Source of the DNA: a bacterium HR17
GTDB taxonomy: Bacteria > Armatimonadota > Fervidibacteria > Fervidibacterales > Fervidibacteraceae
Assembly: GCA_002898575.1 (NCBI GenBank)
Contig: BEHT01000002.1
Location: 83,581 to 147,580, forward strand
Length of the DNA: 64,000 bases
Direction of reading: 5' to 3'
A model generated the notes under the pieces. It was given only the letters and a program-made list of their open reading frames with translations. It was not told the DNA's origin and did not search any database. The stretch's first letter is position 1, and each line of letters begins with the position of its first letter. The translations under genes were made by a program, and so were the position numbers. Positions 36,663 to 45,567 of this stretch are shown in pieces.

Positions 36663-36760
36663 GGGCTGTCCCTCCGCCCATACCGACTGGGACGGCTGCC
36701 TCATTGTATCCTGACGCAACCGACCCTTATGGGTTTTTTCGGCAGTGGGCGGCGAAAGGC

Positions 36761-37588
36761 TTAACGGTGGGCGTTACGTTGTCGTCCCAAGTAGCCCTGC
36801 GAAACGCGGCGGATGAATTCCACCAAGTAGCGTAACTCTTCACTGGGCGGCAATTCGGCTTCAATCTGCTCCAATGCTTGCTTGGTGTTGAGGTTGGCAC
36901 GGTAAAGCAACCGATAGGCTTCATGGAGCGTCTCCCGCACTTCGGGGGGAATGGTGGCACGGCGCAGCCCGACAACATTTAACCCGACGACCCGTGCCGG
37001 TCGCCCATCCGCTAACATGAACGGAGGGACATCTTGGACGACTTTGGACATGCCGCCAATCATTGCCAGTTTACCGATGGTGACGAACTGGTGCACGCCC
37101 GTCATCCCACCGATAGTGACATATGACTCAATGACCACATGCCCGCTGATTCCCGAATAACTGGCGATGGAGATTTGGTCGCCCAGCCGGCAGTTGTGCC
37201 CGATATGGCAATACGCCATGATGAGGTTGTCGTTGCCGATAACCGTCGCTTGGTCTTCGCCCGTTGCCCGATGGATGGTCACATGCTCGCGGACGATGTT
37301 GCGGTTGCCGATGATCAGGTAACTGCGTTCACCTTTGAACTTTTGGTCTTGGGGTTCACCGCCCAAAACGGTGCCGGGGTAAATGTGATTGAAACAGCCC
37401 AGTTGGCTGTATTGCTTAACGACGACATACGCTTCTAAAATGCAGCCGTCGCCGATGATCACATCGTCCTCAACGACACAATAGGGTCCGACAATCACCC
37501 CGTCGCCCAATTCCGCTTTTGGACTGACGACGGCGGTCGGATGAATGATGCGCCCTTGCATAGACAACAATTCAACGCGTTCAGTCAC
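36761..37588 (-). CDS. lpxA: acyl-ACP--UDP-N-acetylglucosamine O-acyltransferase
   Basis: First step of lipid A synthesis, acylating UDP-GlcNAc. The 275-residue protein shows the left-handed beta-helix hexapeptide pattern from IIHPTAVVSPKAELGDGVIVGPY onward. The catalytic His is in LIMAYCHIGHNCRLGD, and GGEPQDQKFKGE and REHVTIHRATGED are conserved LpxA blocks. The C-terminal helical part ends near FIRRVSQGYLGR. It implies an outer membrane with lipopolysaccharide. No other lpx genes are in the window, so lipid A genes are dispersed. The start is uncertain between 37588 (GTG) and 37561 (ATG). Confidence 0.93.
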   Translation of the reverse strand: MTERVELLSMQGRIIHPTAVVSPKAELGDGVIVGPYCVVEDDVIIGDGCILEAYVVVKQYSQLGCFNHIYPGTVLGGEPQDQKFKGERSYLIIGNRNIVREHVTIHRATGEDQATVIGNDNLIMAYCHIGHNCRLGDQISIASYSGISGHVVIESYVTIGGMTGVHQFVTIGKLAMIGGMSKVVQDVPPFMLADGRPARVVGLNVVGLRRATIPPEVRETLHEAYRLLYRANLNTKQALEQIEAELPPSEELRYLVEFIRRVSQGYLGRQRNAHR

Positions 37589-37699
37589 TGGGTCAGACTG
37601 CCCGCTATCGGTCAGATTGCGGCTTAATGCGCGGGGGCAGCCTCTTCACCTCACTCACTGGCTTAGACAACCGATAACAGGCAAGGTAGCGGGCATCCT

Positions 37700-38071
37700 T
37701 TACTGCCACGCCCTCAGCAGCACTTGCAACGGGTCGCCGACGCGGGTGTCTGTTGCGGTCAAGCGTCCAGCGGGCAACTCCAACGCCATCGCCGCGTCAC
37801 GGTCACATGGCACCCACACACGCCAAGGCAGCATCGCGTGCCGCACGGCGACCACGCGCAGATGTTTGTCCAAGTAAGCGACATCAATGGGAAAGCGCAG
37901 AAAGCATGTGTGGATGCCACCCATCGCAGGCACTAACAGCAACCCTTCGTCCACTGCCACCTGCCGCCGCAGCATCCACCCCCTTAGCCGTTGCCACCAT
38001 CCTGTCGCGATGCAGCAGTGTCGGCATATGGTTTGTTCTGTGCGGGCGTTAACGACGCTCGCTATCCACAT
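37700..38071 (-). CDS. DUF192 family protein
   Basis: A protein of about 123 residues. Conserved DUF192 features are RLRGWMLRRQVAVDEGLLLVP, GGIHTCFLRFPIDVAYLDKHLRVVAVRH and AMALELPAGRLTATDTRVGD. DUF192 proteins are small beta domains, often exported, of unknown biochemical role. The start is set at ATG 38071, with AAGGAG about 12 nt upstream; the longer open frame overlaps tadC. No signal peptide is seen in this form. It follows tadC on the same strand by 65 nt and may ride on its transcript. Confidence 0.75.
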   Translation of the reverse strand: MWIASVVNARTEQTICRHCCIATGWWQRLRGWMLRRQVAVDEGLLLVPAMGGIHTCFLRFPIDVAYLDKHLRVVAVRHAMLPWRVWVPCDRDAAMALELPAGRLTATDTRVGDPLQVLLRAWQ

Positions 38072-38136
38072 TTGTCCATGCGGCTCCTTGCAGGGCAGTC
38101 TACATTGGGTAGAGCGTGCCGCTGATGTGTTGCACT

Positions 38137-38946
38137 CTAAAACCCAAACACGCGCAACAACCCCGCCGCACGCAGACGCAACACCAGCGGTGTGAACAGC
38201 AACAGCATCATGACGGGGCAAAAGCAAAGGGCAATCGCCGGCAACATCAGCATCGGTGCTCTGCGGGCGCGTTCCCGTGCGCGCTGAAACCGTCGGTCGC
38301 GTAAATCTTCCGCTTGCGCCCGCAACACATTGGCGACGGGTAAACCGAACAAATCCGCTTGAGTGAGCGCCATCGCCAACAAGCGCAGGTCATCGGAACC
38401 GATGCGGTCGGCGAGGGCGAACAAAGCATTGCTGCGGCTCTGTCCCAGTTGCACCTCCCAGAGATAGCGCCGAAACTCTTCCGCCAACGGACCGGGAAAG
38501 CGGCGGACGATGCGATCAATGGCGGCGTCCATGCTTAGACCGGCAGAGACTGTCGCTGCCAGCAAATCCACAAAATCAGGCAAAGTGCGGGCTGCTTGGC
38601 GGCGCCGAGCGGCAATCTGCACGCGCAGCCAAATGTCCGGTAGAAAAAAGCCCGCCAAAGCCGCCGCAAGGACCGCAACGCCACTGAGGCTGCCCCGTGC
38701 GAACAACGGCAAAAATGCGACCGTTGCCCCGCTGCCGAGCAGAACTTTCAGCCCGAACACTTCTTCGGGGCGCAACCGTCCGATCAAGCCGGCGCGATGC
38801 AACAGCGGACGGTAGCGCACCACTGCCATGAGGGGTGCCCACCGTCCCAACCGATGGGCGACCCGCAGCAGCAAGGGGCGACGCGCGGGGCGCTTCCCAG
38901 CCTCAGCAGTTTTCAGTCGGTCCAACGGAGTTCGGTGGCGCCACAT
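38137..38946 (-). CDS. tadC: Tad pilus inner-membrane platform protein TadC
   Basis: A type II secretion F-domain protein of about 269 residues. Membrane segments flank the F domain: LPDFVDLLAATVSAGLSMDAAIDRIVRRFPGPLAEEFRRYLWEV, then RIGSDDLRLLAMALTQADLFGLPVANVLRAQAEDLR. A final membrane helix runs LPAIALCFCPVMMLLLF. With TadB it forms the inner-membrane platform turned by the TadA ATPase. The ATG at 38946 is preferred (AGGTGG upstream); a GTG five codons earlier is possible. It starts 22 nt after tadB. Confidence 0.92.
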   Translation of the reverse strand: MWRHRTPLDRLKTAEAGKRPARRPLLLRVAHRLGRWAPLMAVVRYRPLLHRAGLIGRLRPEEVFGLKVLLGSGATVAFLPLFARGSLSGVAVLAAALAGFFLPDIWLRVQIAARRRQAARTLPDFVDLLAATVSAGLSMDAAIDRIVRRFPGPLAEEFRRYLWEVQLGQSRSNALFALADRIGSDDLRLLAMALTQADLFGLPVANVLRAQAEDLRDRRFQRARERARRAPMLMLPAIALCFCPVMMLLLFTPLVLRLRAAGLLRVFGF

Positions 38947-38968
38947 GCCCACTTGCCCCACCTTTCTG

Positions 38969-40024
38969 TCATTCAGTCATGGCGTTGAGGATACTGGACA
39001 GCCATAGCCAACCGCTCACTTCCAGCGCTGCAATCAGCACCCAAACCCATCGCCCTGTCGGCTCCACAAACATGGGAGCAGACCACGCCTCGCCCGTTTG
39101 CAGGTAGGTCACAGCGTTGACGGCGATAAGCAAAAAGAGGGGCAAACCGAATGCCAGCGCAAAAGCGCTGAACCGCACCAATGCCGTTTCGGCGTGCAGC
39201 TCTCGGCGAACTTGAAGGCGTCGGCGGACAGTTGTCCCTGCCGTTTCGAAAATCTGTGCCAAACTGCCGCCCACTTCCCGTTGCACCAACACGGCGACCA
39301 TCGCCAACCGTAGCTCCGTGCTGGGCACCCGCTCCATCAACCCCTGCAACGCTTCTTCCAACGACGCTCCCAGCACCAGCGCCCGGTTGACCGCCGCAAA
39401 CTCGTCGCGCAGGGGCGGCAACCCTTCGCGGGCGGCAACTTCCAACGCTTGCTGCAAACTCATGCCTGAACGCAACGCGTTGGCGATCAACGCCAAAGTA
39501 TCCGGCAAGATCGTCTCCACACGCTGGACGAAGCGCCGTTGCCGCCATCGCAACCACGCCAAGCCCACCAGAGGCACCACAGTTGCCGTCAGGACGGCAC
39601 AGCCCAAGCAGCCCAAAGGCGAGAGCGTCGGCACCAACGCGGAAACCCCGATGGCTGTGACTGTCAGCACAAACACCATCAAAAACGCGCTGAGCGCAAC
39701 GACTGTGCTCGCTTGCCACCGAAGTTGCGCCCGTTCCAATTCACGGTTCAACCAAGTCAACAACCGTCCGCTGCCTAACCACCGCTCCAGCGTCGGGAAC
39801 ATGGGCGTTGGGGCACTCGTCGCCAAGCGTTGGCGTTCCCACGCTTCGTCCAATTCCGTTTGTTGTGGCGCAGGGGATGTCTCGCCTTGCGTTTGCAACG
39901 CCTCCGCAAGGGCTCGCAGACGCAGCGGGGTCGTCCGCACATCCCGCCAAAGGCAGTAAAGCCCCCATGCTAACGACCCCAACCACAGCAATCCCGTCGC
40001 TAACCATACAATGTCCCAGACCAT
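38969..40024 (-). CDS. tadB: Tad pilus inner-membrane platform protein TadB
   Basis: A 351-residue protein. An N-terminal helix (IVWLATGLLWLGSLAWGLYCLW) is followed by a linker, two membrane helices (residues about 107-160) and the F domain ILPDTLALIANALRSGMSLQQALEVAAREGLPPLRDEFAAVN. MVAVLVQREVGGSLAQIFETAG and two further helices complete it. It is the partner of TadC in the pilus motor platform. The gene order tadA-tadB-tadC with 21-22 nt gaps is the standard Tad arrangement. Confidence 0.92.
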   Translation of the reverse strand: MVWDIVWLATGLLWLGSLAWGLYCLWRDVRTTPLRLRALAEALQTQGETSPAPQQTELDEAWERQRLATSAPTPMFPTLERWLGSGRLLTWLNRELERAQLRWQASTVVALSAFLMVFVLTVTAIGVSALVPTLSPLGCLGCAVLTATVVPLVGLAWLRWRQRRFVQRVETILPDTLALIANALRSGMSLQQALEVAAREGLPPLRDEFAAVNRALVLGASLEEALQGLMERVPSTELRLAMVAVLVQREVGGSLAQIFETAGTTVRRRLQVRRELHAETALVRFSAFALAFGLPLFLLIAVNAVTYLQTGEAWSAPMFVEPTGRWVWVLIAALEVSGWLWLSSILNAMTE

Positions 40025-40045
40025 GAACCTGTCGCCCGCTTCGTG

Positions 40046-41944
40046 CTAAGCGTTCGGTTCGCGGCGTGGATGGAAAACGGCGAGAGGCAACCGGATGCCG
40101 CGTTCTATGAGGCGTTCGTAGCATTTGGGGCGGATGCCCGTCGGACGCAGCGTCCCTTTAACGCGTCCCATTTCGTCTACGCCTTCCCAGTCAAAGACGA
40201 AGATGTCTTGCAACGCGATGACCTCGCCTTCCATGCCGGTTACCTCGCTGATGGCGACGACTTTGCGAGCCCCGTCCCGTGTCCGTTGCATTTGCACGAT
40301 GAGGTCCAGCGCCCCGGCGACTTGTTCGCGAATGGCACGGACCGGCAAATCCATGCCCGCCATCAGCACCATCGTTTCCAACCGTGCCAGCGCTTCGCGA
40401 GGGTTATTGGCGTGAATGGTGGTCATGGAACCTTCATGCCCGGTGTTCATCGCTTGCAGCATATCCAACGCTTCACCGCCACGGCATTCGCCGACGATGA
40501 TGCGGTCGGGACGCATCCGCAGCGCGTTGCGCACCAAGTCGCGAATCGTCACTTCCCCGATACCCTCAATGTTGGGCGGACGGGATTCCAAGCGGACGAC
40601 ATGCTCTTGGCGCAACTGCAGTTCAGCCGTGTCCTCTACGGTGATGATGCGCTCGTCGTTGGGGATGAAACTGGAAAGGACATTCAGCAGCGTCGTCTTG
40701 CCCGAACTGGTTCCGCCCGAGATCAAGATGTTCAAGCGGGCTTGCACCGCAGCCTGCAGAAACTGTGCCGCTTCAACGGTCAGCGTCCCGAAAGCGATCA
40801 AATCGCCCATCGTAAACGGGTCGCGGGCAAACTTGCGCACGGTCACGCACGGACCGTTAAGGGCAATGGGGGGGATGACGATGTTGACGCGGCTGCCGTC
40901 GGGCAATCGCGCGTCCACCATCGGCACGCGTTCGTCCACGCGTTTGCCCAACGGCAACAGAATTTTTTCAATGACCCGCATCAAATGTTGTTCGTCCCGA
41001 AATCGCACGCCTGTCAACTCCACCTTGCCATGTCGCTCCACATAAACCCGATGCGGACCGTTGACCATGACTTCGGAAATCTCCGGGTCGTCCAACAGCG
41101 GTTGTAACGGTCCGTAACCGAGGATGTCGTTGATCAGGTTGACTTGCAACTGCACCCGCTCGGAACGCGATAGGACGACATTGCGATTTTGCACTTCCGC
41201 CTCAAAAATTGTTTCCAGCAAACGGGTCAATCGGTCGCGTTGGTGGATCAAGGCAGGGTCGCGCTCCAGCTCCTGCATCAGCCGTTCTTGAAGGGCTTGT
41301 CGCAACTGCTCCATTGCGTCTTGATGCCATTGTTGTCGTTCCTGCTGCTGTTGCAACAGGGCGAGAAAGGGGTTGTCAGGTCCTTTGTCCACCGTCAATG
41401 TCGGGACAGGCACCAGCGGGGGCACTTTCGCCCGCACCCGACCGCCGTCAGGCAACGGCTTGTCCAGCAGCGGCACCCGTTGGTCAATCCGCACGCCGAG
41501 CAAACGGGCGATTTTTTGGATGACCCGGAGCAGATGCCCCTCATCGCGAAAGGCAAACCCGATGCGCTGAACATTGCCCAGCCGTTCCACCAAAACTTCG
41601 TTGGGGCCGTTGACGGTGACGCGGGTGACCAACGGGTCGTGGAGCCAGCGTTCCAGCGGTCCTAAGCCGTGCACTTCGGCGAGGAACTCTTCCACGAGGA
41701 AACGGCGTTCGTCGGGGCGCAAGGCGAGATCCTGTGCGGCGGTCTCCAACGCCGCCTCTATTTGCGCCCGTAACGACAGTGGTGACAACTCCTCCGCATT
41801 TGCGGGCAACGCGGCAAGCACCGTGTCCATCAAGGTATCCCGCAGTGCCGCCAAGTGCCGTTCCGCCGTCGCTGCGTCGGCATCCGGTGCGCTGTCGGAC
41901 GGCTCTTCAGGCTGCCATTGCCCCAAACGCCGCAGCAGGGACAT
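40046..41944 (-). CDS. tadA: Tad pilus motor ATPase TadA/CpaF with duplicated N-terminal domain
   Basis: Secretion ATPase powering Tad pilus extrusion. The ATPase core is complete: Walker A GGTSSGKTTLLNVLSS (410-425), Asp box VEDTAELQL, and GECRGGEALDMLQAMNTGHEGSMTTIHANN with Walker B and His box. At 632 residues it is about 150-180 longer than usual CpaF. The excess is a second copy of the N-terminal domain: residues 82-176 (GLGPLERWLHDPLVTRVTVNG...) parallel residues 267-361 (GYGPLQPLLDDPEISEVMVNG...). A Gln/Glu-rich coiled linker (195-250) joins the copies. It starts 56 nt after mqnE and is followed by tadB. Confidence 0.95.
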   Translation of the reverse strand: MSLLRRLGQWQPEEPSDSAPDADAATAERHLAALRDTLMDTVLAALPANAEELSPLSLRAQIEAALETAAQDLALRPDERRFLVEEFLAEVHGLGPLERWLHDPLVTRVTVNGPNEVLVERLGNVQRIGFAFRDEGHLLRVIQKIARLLGVRIDQRVPLLDKPLPDGGRVRAKVPPLVPVPTLTVDKGPDNPFLALLQQQQERQQWHQDAMEQLRQALQERLMQELERDPALIHQRDRLTRLLETIFEAEVQNRNVVLSRSERVQLQVNLINDILGYGPLQPLLDDPEISEVMVNGPHRVYVERHGKVELTGVRFRDEQHLMRVIEKILLPLGKRVDERVPMVDARLPDGSRVNIVIPPIALNGPCVTVRKFARDPFTMGDLIAFGTLTVEAAQFLQAAVQARLNILISGGTSSGKTTLLNVLSSFIPNDERIITVEDTAELQLRQEHVVRLESRPPNIEGIGEVTIRDLVRNALRMRPDRIIVGECRGGEALDMLQAMNTGHEGSMTTIHANNPREALARLETMVLMAGMDLPVRAIREQVAGALDLIVQMQRTRDGARKVVAISEVTGMEGEVIALQDIFVFDWEGVDEMGRVKGTLRPTGIRPKCYERLIERGIRLPLAVFHPRREPNA

Positions 41945-42000
41945 GTCCCTGTCACCCGAAAGGGTTATCGGCAGCCGTCGCGGGTTTCTTCAGTCTGCCC

Positions 42001-43107
42001 TCAGCCGACCAACGCGATATCGCCCTCTATCGGTTCGTAGAGCGAGTTGCGCCGAACGGGCACGAACCCGGCTTCCACGATGAGGCGACGCAGTTCCGTT
42101 TCGGTCAGTTCCGAGGGGCTTTGGGCACCCGCCATGTGGAAGATTTTCTCGTTGACGACCGTGCCGTCAAAATCGTCCGCACCGAAACTCAGCGCCACTT
42201 GCGCCAGTTTGGGGTCCAACGAAATCCAATAGGCTTTGATATGGGGGAAGTTGTCCAGCATCAACCGTGCAATGGCAACTTCCTTCAAGTCCTGCACGCC
42301 TGTCGTCGGTTTGCCGCCCAGTTGCGTGTTGGCTGGGTGATACGCCAGCGGGATGAAACACAAAAAGCCGCCCGTTTCGTCCTGCAACTGCCGCAATAAC
42401 TCAAAATGCCGCGCTTTCTCTTCGGGCGTTTCAATGTGCCCGTAGAGGAGCGTGGCGTTGCTCTTAAGCCCCAATGTGTGGGCGACCCGATGGACATGCA
42501 ACCACTGCTGCGGTGACGCTTTGCGGGGGAACAGGACACGGTGCAAGCGATCGCTGAGCACCTCCGCGCCGCCGCCAGGCAAACTGTCCAACCCCGCCTC
42601 TATCAATCGCTCCAAAACTTCCCGCACGCTCAGCCCTGAAATTTCGCTGAAGAACTGGATTTCCACCGCCGTGAAGGCTTTGATGTGCAAATGGGGGAAG
42701 GCTTCCTTGATGCGTCGCACCAGCGTCACATAGTAGTCAAAGGGCAACTCTGGGTGCAGACCGCCGACGATGTGCACTTCCGTCACGCGGTCCCACAGCA
42801 TTTGTCCCAACCGTTCCACATACTCGTCCACCGTGAACTCAAAGGCGTCAGGGTCGTCAATGAATTTCCCGAACGCACAAAACGGGCAGCCCGCAAAGCA
42901 CACATTGCTGTAGTTCAGGTGCACATTGACGACATAGTAGGCTTTATCGCCATGCCGTTGCCGCCGCACATAATCGGCGAGGTAACCCAACGCCAGAATG
43001 TCGCGCGTTTGATACAACCGCACCCCGTCATCCACGCTCAGCCGCTCACCTGCAAAGACCTTTTCGGCGATGTCGGCTAACTCCGATCGCGCTAACAGGT
43101 CGTGCAA
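42001..43107 (-). CDS. mqnE: aminofutalosine synthase (menaquinone biosynthesis)
   Basis: Radical SAM enzyme of the futalosine route to menaquinone. The cluster motif is C-x3-C-x2-C at Cys70, Cys74 and Cys77 in NYSNVCFAGCPFCAFGK. The block EVHIVGGLHPELPFDYY and LDSLPGGGAEVLSDR follow. The IVGGLHPxLPFxYY form is closer to MqnE than to MqnC (de-hypoxanthine futalosine cyclase), but the two are related and confusion is possible. Length, 368 residues, is typical. No other mqn genes lie nearby. It implies respiration with menaquinone made without the classical men pathway. Confidence 0.85.
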   Translation of the reverse strand: MHDLLARSELADIAEKVFAGERLSVDDGVRLYQTRDILALGYLADYVRRQRHGDKAYYVVNVHLNYSNVCFAGCPFCAFGKFIDDPDAFEFTVDEYVERLGQMLWDRVTEVHIVGGLHPELPFDYYVTLVRRIKEAFPHLHIKAFTAVEIQFFSEISGLSVREVLERLIEAGLDSLPGGGAEVLSDRLHRVLFPRKASPQQWLHVHRVAHTLGLKSNATLLYGHIETPEEKARHFELLRQLQDETGGFLCFIPLAYHPANTQLGGKPTTGVQDLKEVAIARLMLDNFPHIKAYWISLDPKLAQVALSFGADDFDGTVVNEKIFHMAGAQSPSELTETELRRLIVEAGFVPVRRNSLYEPIEGDIALVG

Positions 43108-43286
43108 CGCAAGGCACCTCCTTCCAAGTTTGCGGCAGGGGGATGCCCTGCCACCGAACGCCGTAAATCCATTTTCTGGAGGGCTCCCTTCAGCCTGCCA
43201 AAGAGCGCCTCGGAGAGCGCTGCGCGCAGCGATGCCGTTTCGGCGGCGCCGGGCTGGCTGCCGGTGCGTCCGCCATTTTTACGCGT

Positions 43287-44594
43287 TCACGGTTCCTGCA
43301 ACCGCTCCACCATCGGGCGGATGGTCTGGGCGATGGCGTGAAAAGTTAGCCAGAAATAACCGGCAAACTCAGGCGGGTAGAGGACGGACAACGCGGTAGT
43401 CGTTCCGCGCGGTAGAAAAGGCGACCGCAGGGGGACTTCCGCCGCCGCCAACCGCGGTGACGGTGGCGCATTGTCGTATGGACCTTGCAGGACGAGCCGC
43501 AAATAGCCGCGATAGAAATGCTTGTCTGGGTTGGGCAATTGAAAATGCGCCCGCGCCATATCGCGGTCGCCACCGTAACGGGCGATTTCCGCTTCAATCA
43601 CTTCGGGCGCAAAGTGCGGGTTACGGGAAAGGTAGGGGAGCAAGAAGCCGATTTCAATGACGGGCGGTTGGCGCCATCGTTCCCGCCACGCTTTGGCGAC
43701 GCGGGCGGCGTTGGGCATCAACCATTGCAAAACGCGCACGATTTGCTCCTGCGAATATTTGGGCGAAACCCCCCACTGCCATCTTTCCATCATCGCTCCC
43801 AAACCGTGCGCGGTGTCCATACCGGCGAACATGTGCTGGAACGCATCGTGGGCGGTGAACCGGTTCGCGGCTTCAGCGTCGTTGAGCAACTCCGCCAGTT
43901 CCCACCACGCGGAACTGCGTTGCTGTTGCGTCAACTCCCAAAGCGCTGAAAAGGCAGGCACATCAAATCCCAGCCAGTTGACGATGTAGCCGCTGGACAA
44001 AAAAGCGTGCACAAAGGCCGGGATGGCGTAAGGGTCAGGCAGTTCCAGCGGGAATTGGCGGGGCGGTGTCAACGCCGTGCGTGGGGGAGTCTCCGCGACA
44101 CCCGAAGCCAACAAGATGGCTTGAGCGAACGGGTTACCGATATCGTGCCCGTGTCTGCGGATAGCGTCCACAGTTTGCGTGATGCGCTGAACGGCTTCCG
44201 GTGTGGGGACAACCGTTAACGCACATTGTCGCTCGCGCCACAGCACTTGCGCGACGCTGGGGAGGACAATTTCCAACGCTTCTTGTGGTGCTCCCAAAAA
44301 CCACACTTCCATTTGCACTTTGTGCACGCCCCACGATGTCAAACGGTCATAAGCGGATTGAAAGCGCTGAATCAACTTGCGTTTCAGCGTCGGCAACCGC
44401 ATCCCTTTGGGATAACTGGCGAACTTTTCCGCCAGATCTACGGCTATCGCTGCGTGTTGCCCTCTGATCCCGATCAAATCAATGGGCGGTTCACGCGTGC
44501 CCCACCACTCCGCATCATACATCACGCGGTCACAGCCCAACACCAGTTGCAAGTAAGCCGCAACGGCGTGCTGCTTCATGACAAAATAGTCCAC
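43287..44594 (-). CDS. hypothetical protein, unrecognised
   Basis: A soluble protein of about 435 residues. The N-terminal third (QHAVAAYLQLVLGCDRVMYDAEWWGTREPPIDLIGIRG, then AIAVDLAEKFASYPKG and WGVHKVQMEVWFLG) alternates helices and strands in a way that could be a nuclease-like fold. I see no complete catalytic motif. The C-terminal two-thirds is helical and Trp-rich. Starts considered are GTG 44594 (AGGAG 12 nt upstream) and ATG 44579. A longer frame up to 44846 would overlap the divergent lipM by 170 bp and is rejected. It has no obvious link to its neighbours mqnE and lipM. Confidence 0.65.
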   Translation of the reverse strand: MDYFVMKQHAVAAYLQLVLGCDRVMYDAEWWGTREPPIDLIGIRGQHAAIAVDLAEKFASYPKGMRLPTLKRKLIQRFQSAYDRLTSWGVHKVQMEVWFLGAPQEALEIVLPSVAQVLWRERQCALTVVPTPEAVQRITQTVDAIRRHGHDIGNPFAQAILLASGVAETPPRTALTPPRQFPLELPDPYAIPAFVHAFLSSGYIVNWLGFDVPAFSALWELTQQQRSSAWWELAELLNDAEAANRFTAHDAFQHMFAGMDTAHGLGAMMERWQWGVSPKYSQEQIVRVLQWLMPNAARVAKAWRERWRQPPVIEIGFLLPYLSRNPHFAPEVIEAEIARYGGDRDMARAHFQLPNPDKHFYRGYLRLVLQGPYDNAPPSPRLAAAEVPLRSPFLPRGTTTALSVLYPPEFAGYFWLTFHAIAQTIRPMVERLQEP

Positions 44595-44676
44595 GACGAG
44601 GTCACACTCCTGCAGACTGATTGAAGCCGCGTGCAAAGTATAGCACGAGACCTTGCGCACACCGGTGAAGGCAACG

Positions 44677-45528
44677 ATGGCAACGACTTGGCGGTTGCTT
44701 TCCGACCCCGCGGCACCCGCTGCATGGAACATGGCGGTGGATGAAGCGCTGTTGCTCACCCACACCGCCGGGTTGTCGCCTCCGACCTTGCGCTTATACG
44801 CGTGGGAGACACCGACTTTATCGCTGGGGCTGTTACAGCCGTTCAACGCGGAGTGGGCATGCCGCTGCCGGCGCTTAGGTGGGGCTTTAGTGCGTCGCCC
44901 TTCGGGAGGCGGTGCGGTTTGGCACCACCACGAACTGACCTACGCCGTCGTCGTGGACGGACGATGCTGCCCTCTCGGCTCGTCAGTGTTGGCGACCTAT
45001 CGTTGGTTAGAACGCGGGTTGCGCGCTGCTTTGCACCGGTTGGGCATTGAGCCTGACCCACCGTTTGATGCGACTGTGTCCGCACCTGCAGCCTTTTGTT
45101 TTGCCCGATTGACCGGCGCCGATTTAGCCGTTCAAGGGCGCAAACTTTGCGGTTCCGCCCAAGCCCGCCGGCAGGGCGTGTTGCTGCAGCACGGCACGAT
45201 CCCTTTGCGATGGAACCTTGACGCAGTGACCGCGTTGTTCGGAGAACCTTTCGTCACTGCGTTGACTTCTTTGGAGCAGTTGCTGGGACGGTCTGTGCGT
45301 TTCAGTGAAGTGGCGGACGCCGTTGCGGTAGGCTTTGAACAAGCCTTAGGTATCGCGTTGGTGCCTGGCGCACTGACCCCTACGGAAAAAGCCCTCGCTG
45401 AATTGCTCGTCAAAGCCAAATACGCGACACCTGCGTGGACCGAGTCCCGCACGGTGCCGGCGGACTTGCGCTGCAAGGTGCAGCAGTTGCTGAGGGCGGA
45501 ATCGGCAAACGCGTCTTTGACGGGCTGA
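44677..45528 (+). CDS. lipM: octanoyltransferase, LipM-type (lipoate/biotin ligase fold)
   Basis: Attaches octanoate from acyl carrier protein to lipoyl domains. The 283-residue protein has WRLLSDPAAPAAWNMAVDEALL, the conserved RRPSGGGAVWHHHELTYAVV and the LipM-like block AAFCFARLTGADLAVQGRKLCGSAQARR followed by VLLQHGTIPL. The Cys in FCF aligns with the catalytic Cys of LipM, and RKLxGSAQ holds the conserved Lys. Lipoate ligase (LplA) is the alternative, but the Cys favours transferase. The ATG at 44677 has GAAGG just upstream. It is divergent from the unrecognised gene and converges on hslV. Confidence 0.8.
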   Translation: MATTWRLLSDPAAPAAWNMAVDEALLLTHTAGLSPPTLRLYAWETPTLSLGLLQPFNAEWACRCRRLGGALVRRPSGGGAVWHHHELTYAVVVDGRCCPLGSSVLATYRWLERGLRAALHRLGIEPDPPFDATVSAPAAFCFARLTGADLAVQGRKLCGSAQARRQGVLLQHGTIPLRWNLDAVTALFGEPFVTALTSLEQLLGRSVRFSEVADAVAVGFEQALGIALVPGALTPTEKALAELLVKAKYATPAWTESRTVPADLRCKVQQLLRAESANASLTG

Positions 45529-45567
45529 TGTGTGGCGGGGTAGAAGCACCCCCCTCTGAGGCTTCGC

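Noticed and set aside
43140..43280. Further copy of the composite palindrome near 43.2 kb (GGAGGGCTCCC...GGCGGCGCC)
   Set aside because: It shares only general GC-rich palindromic character; stems and loops do not align with the intact copies.
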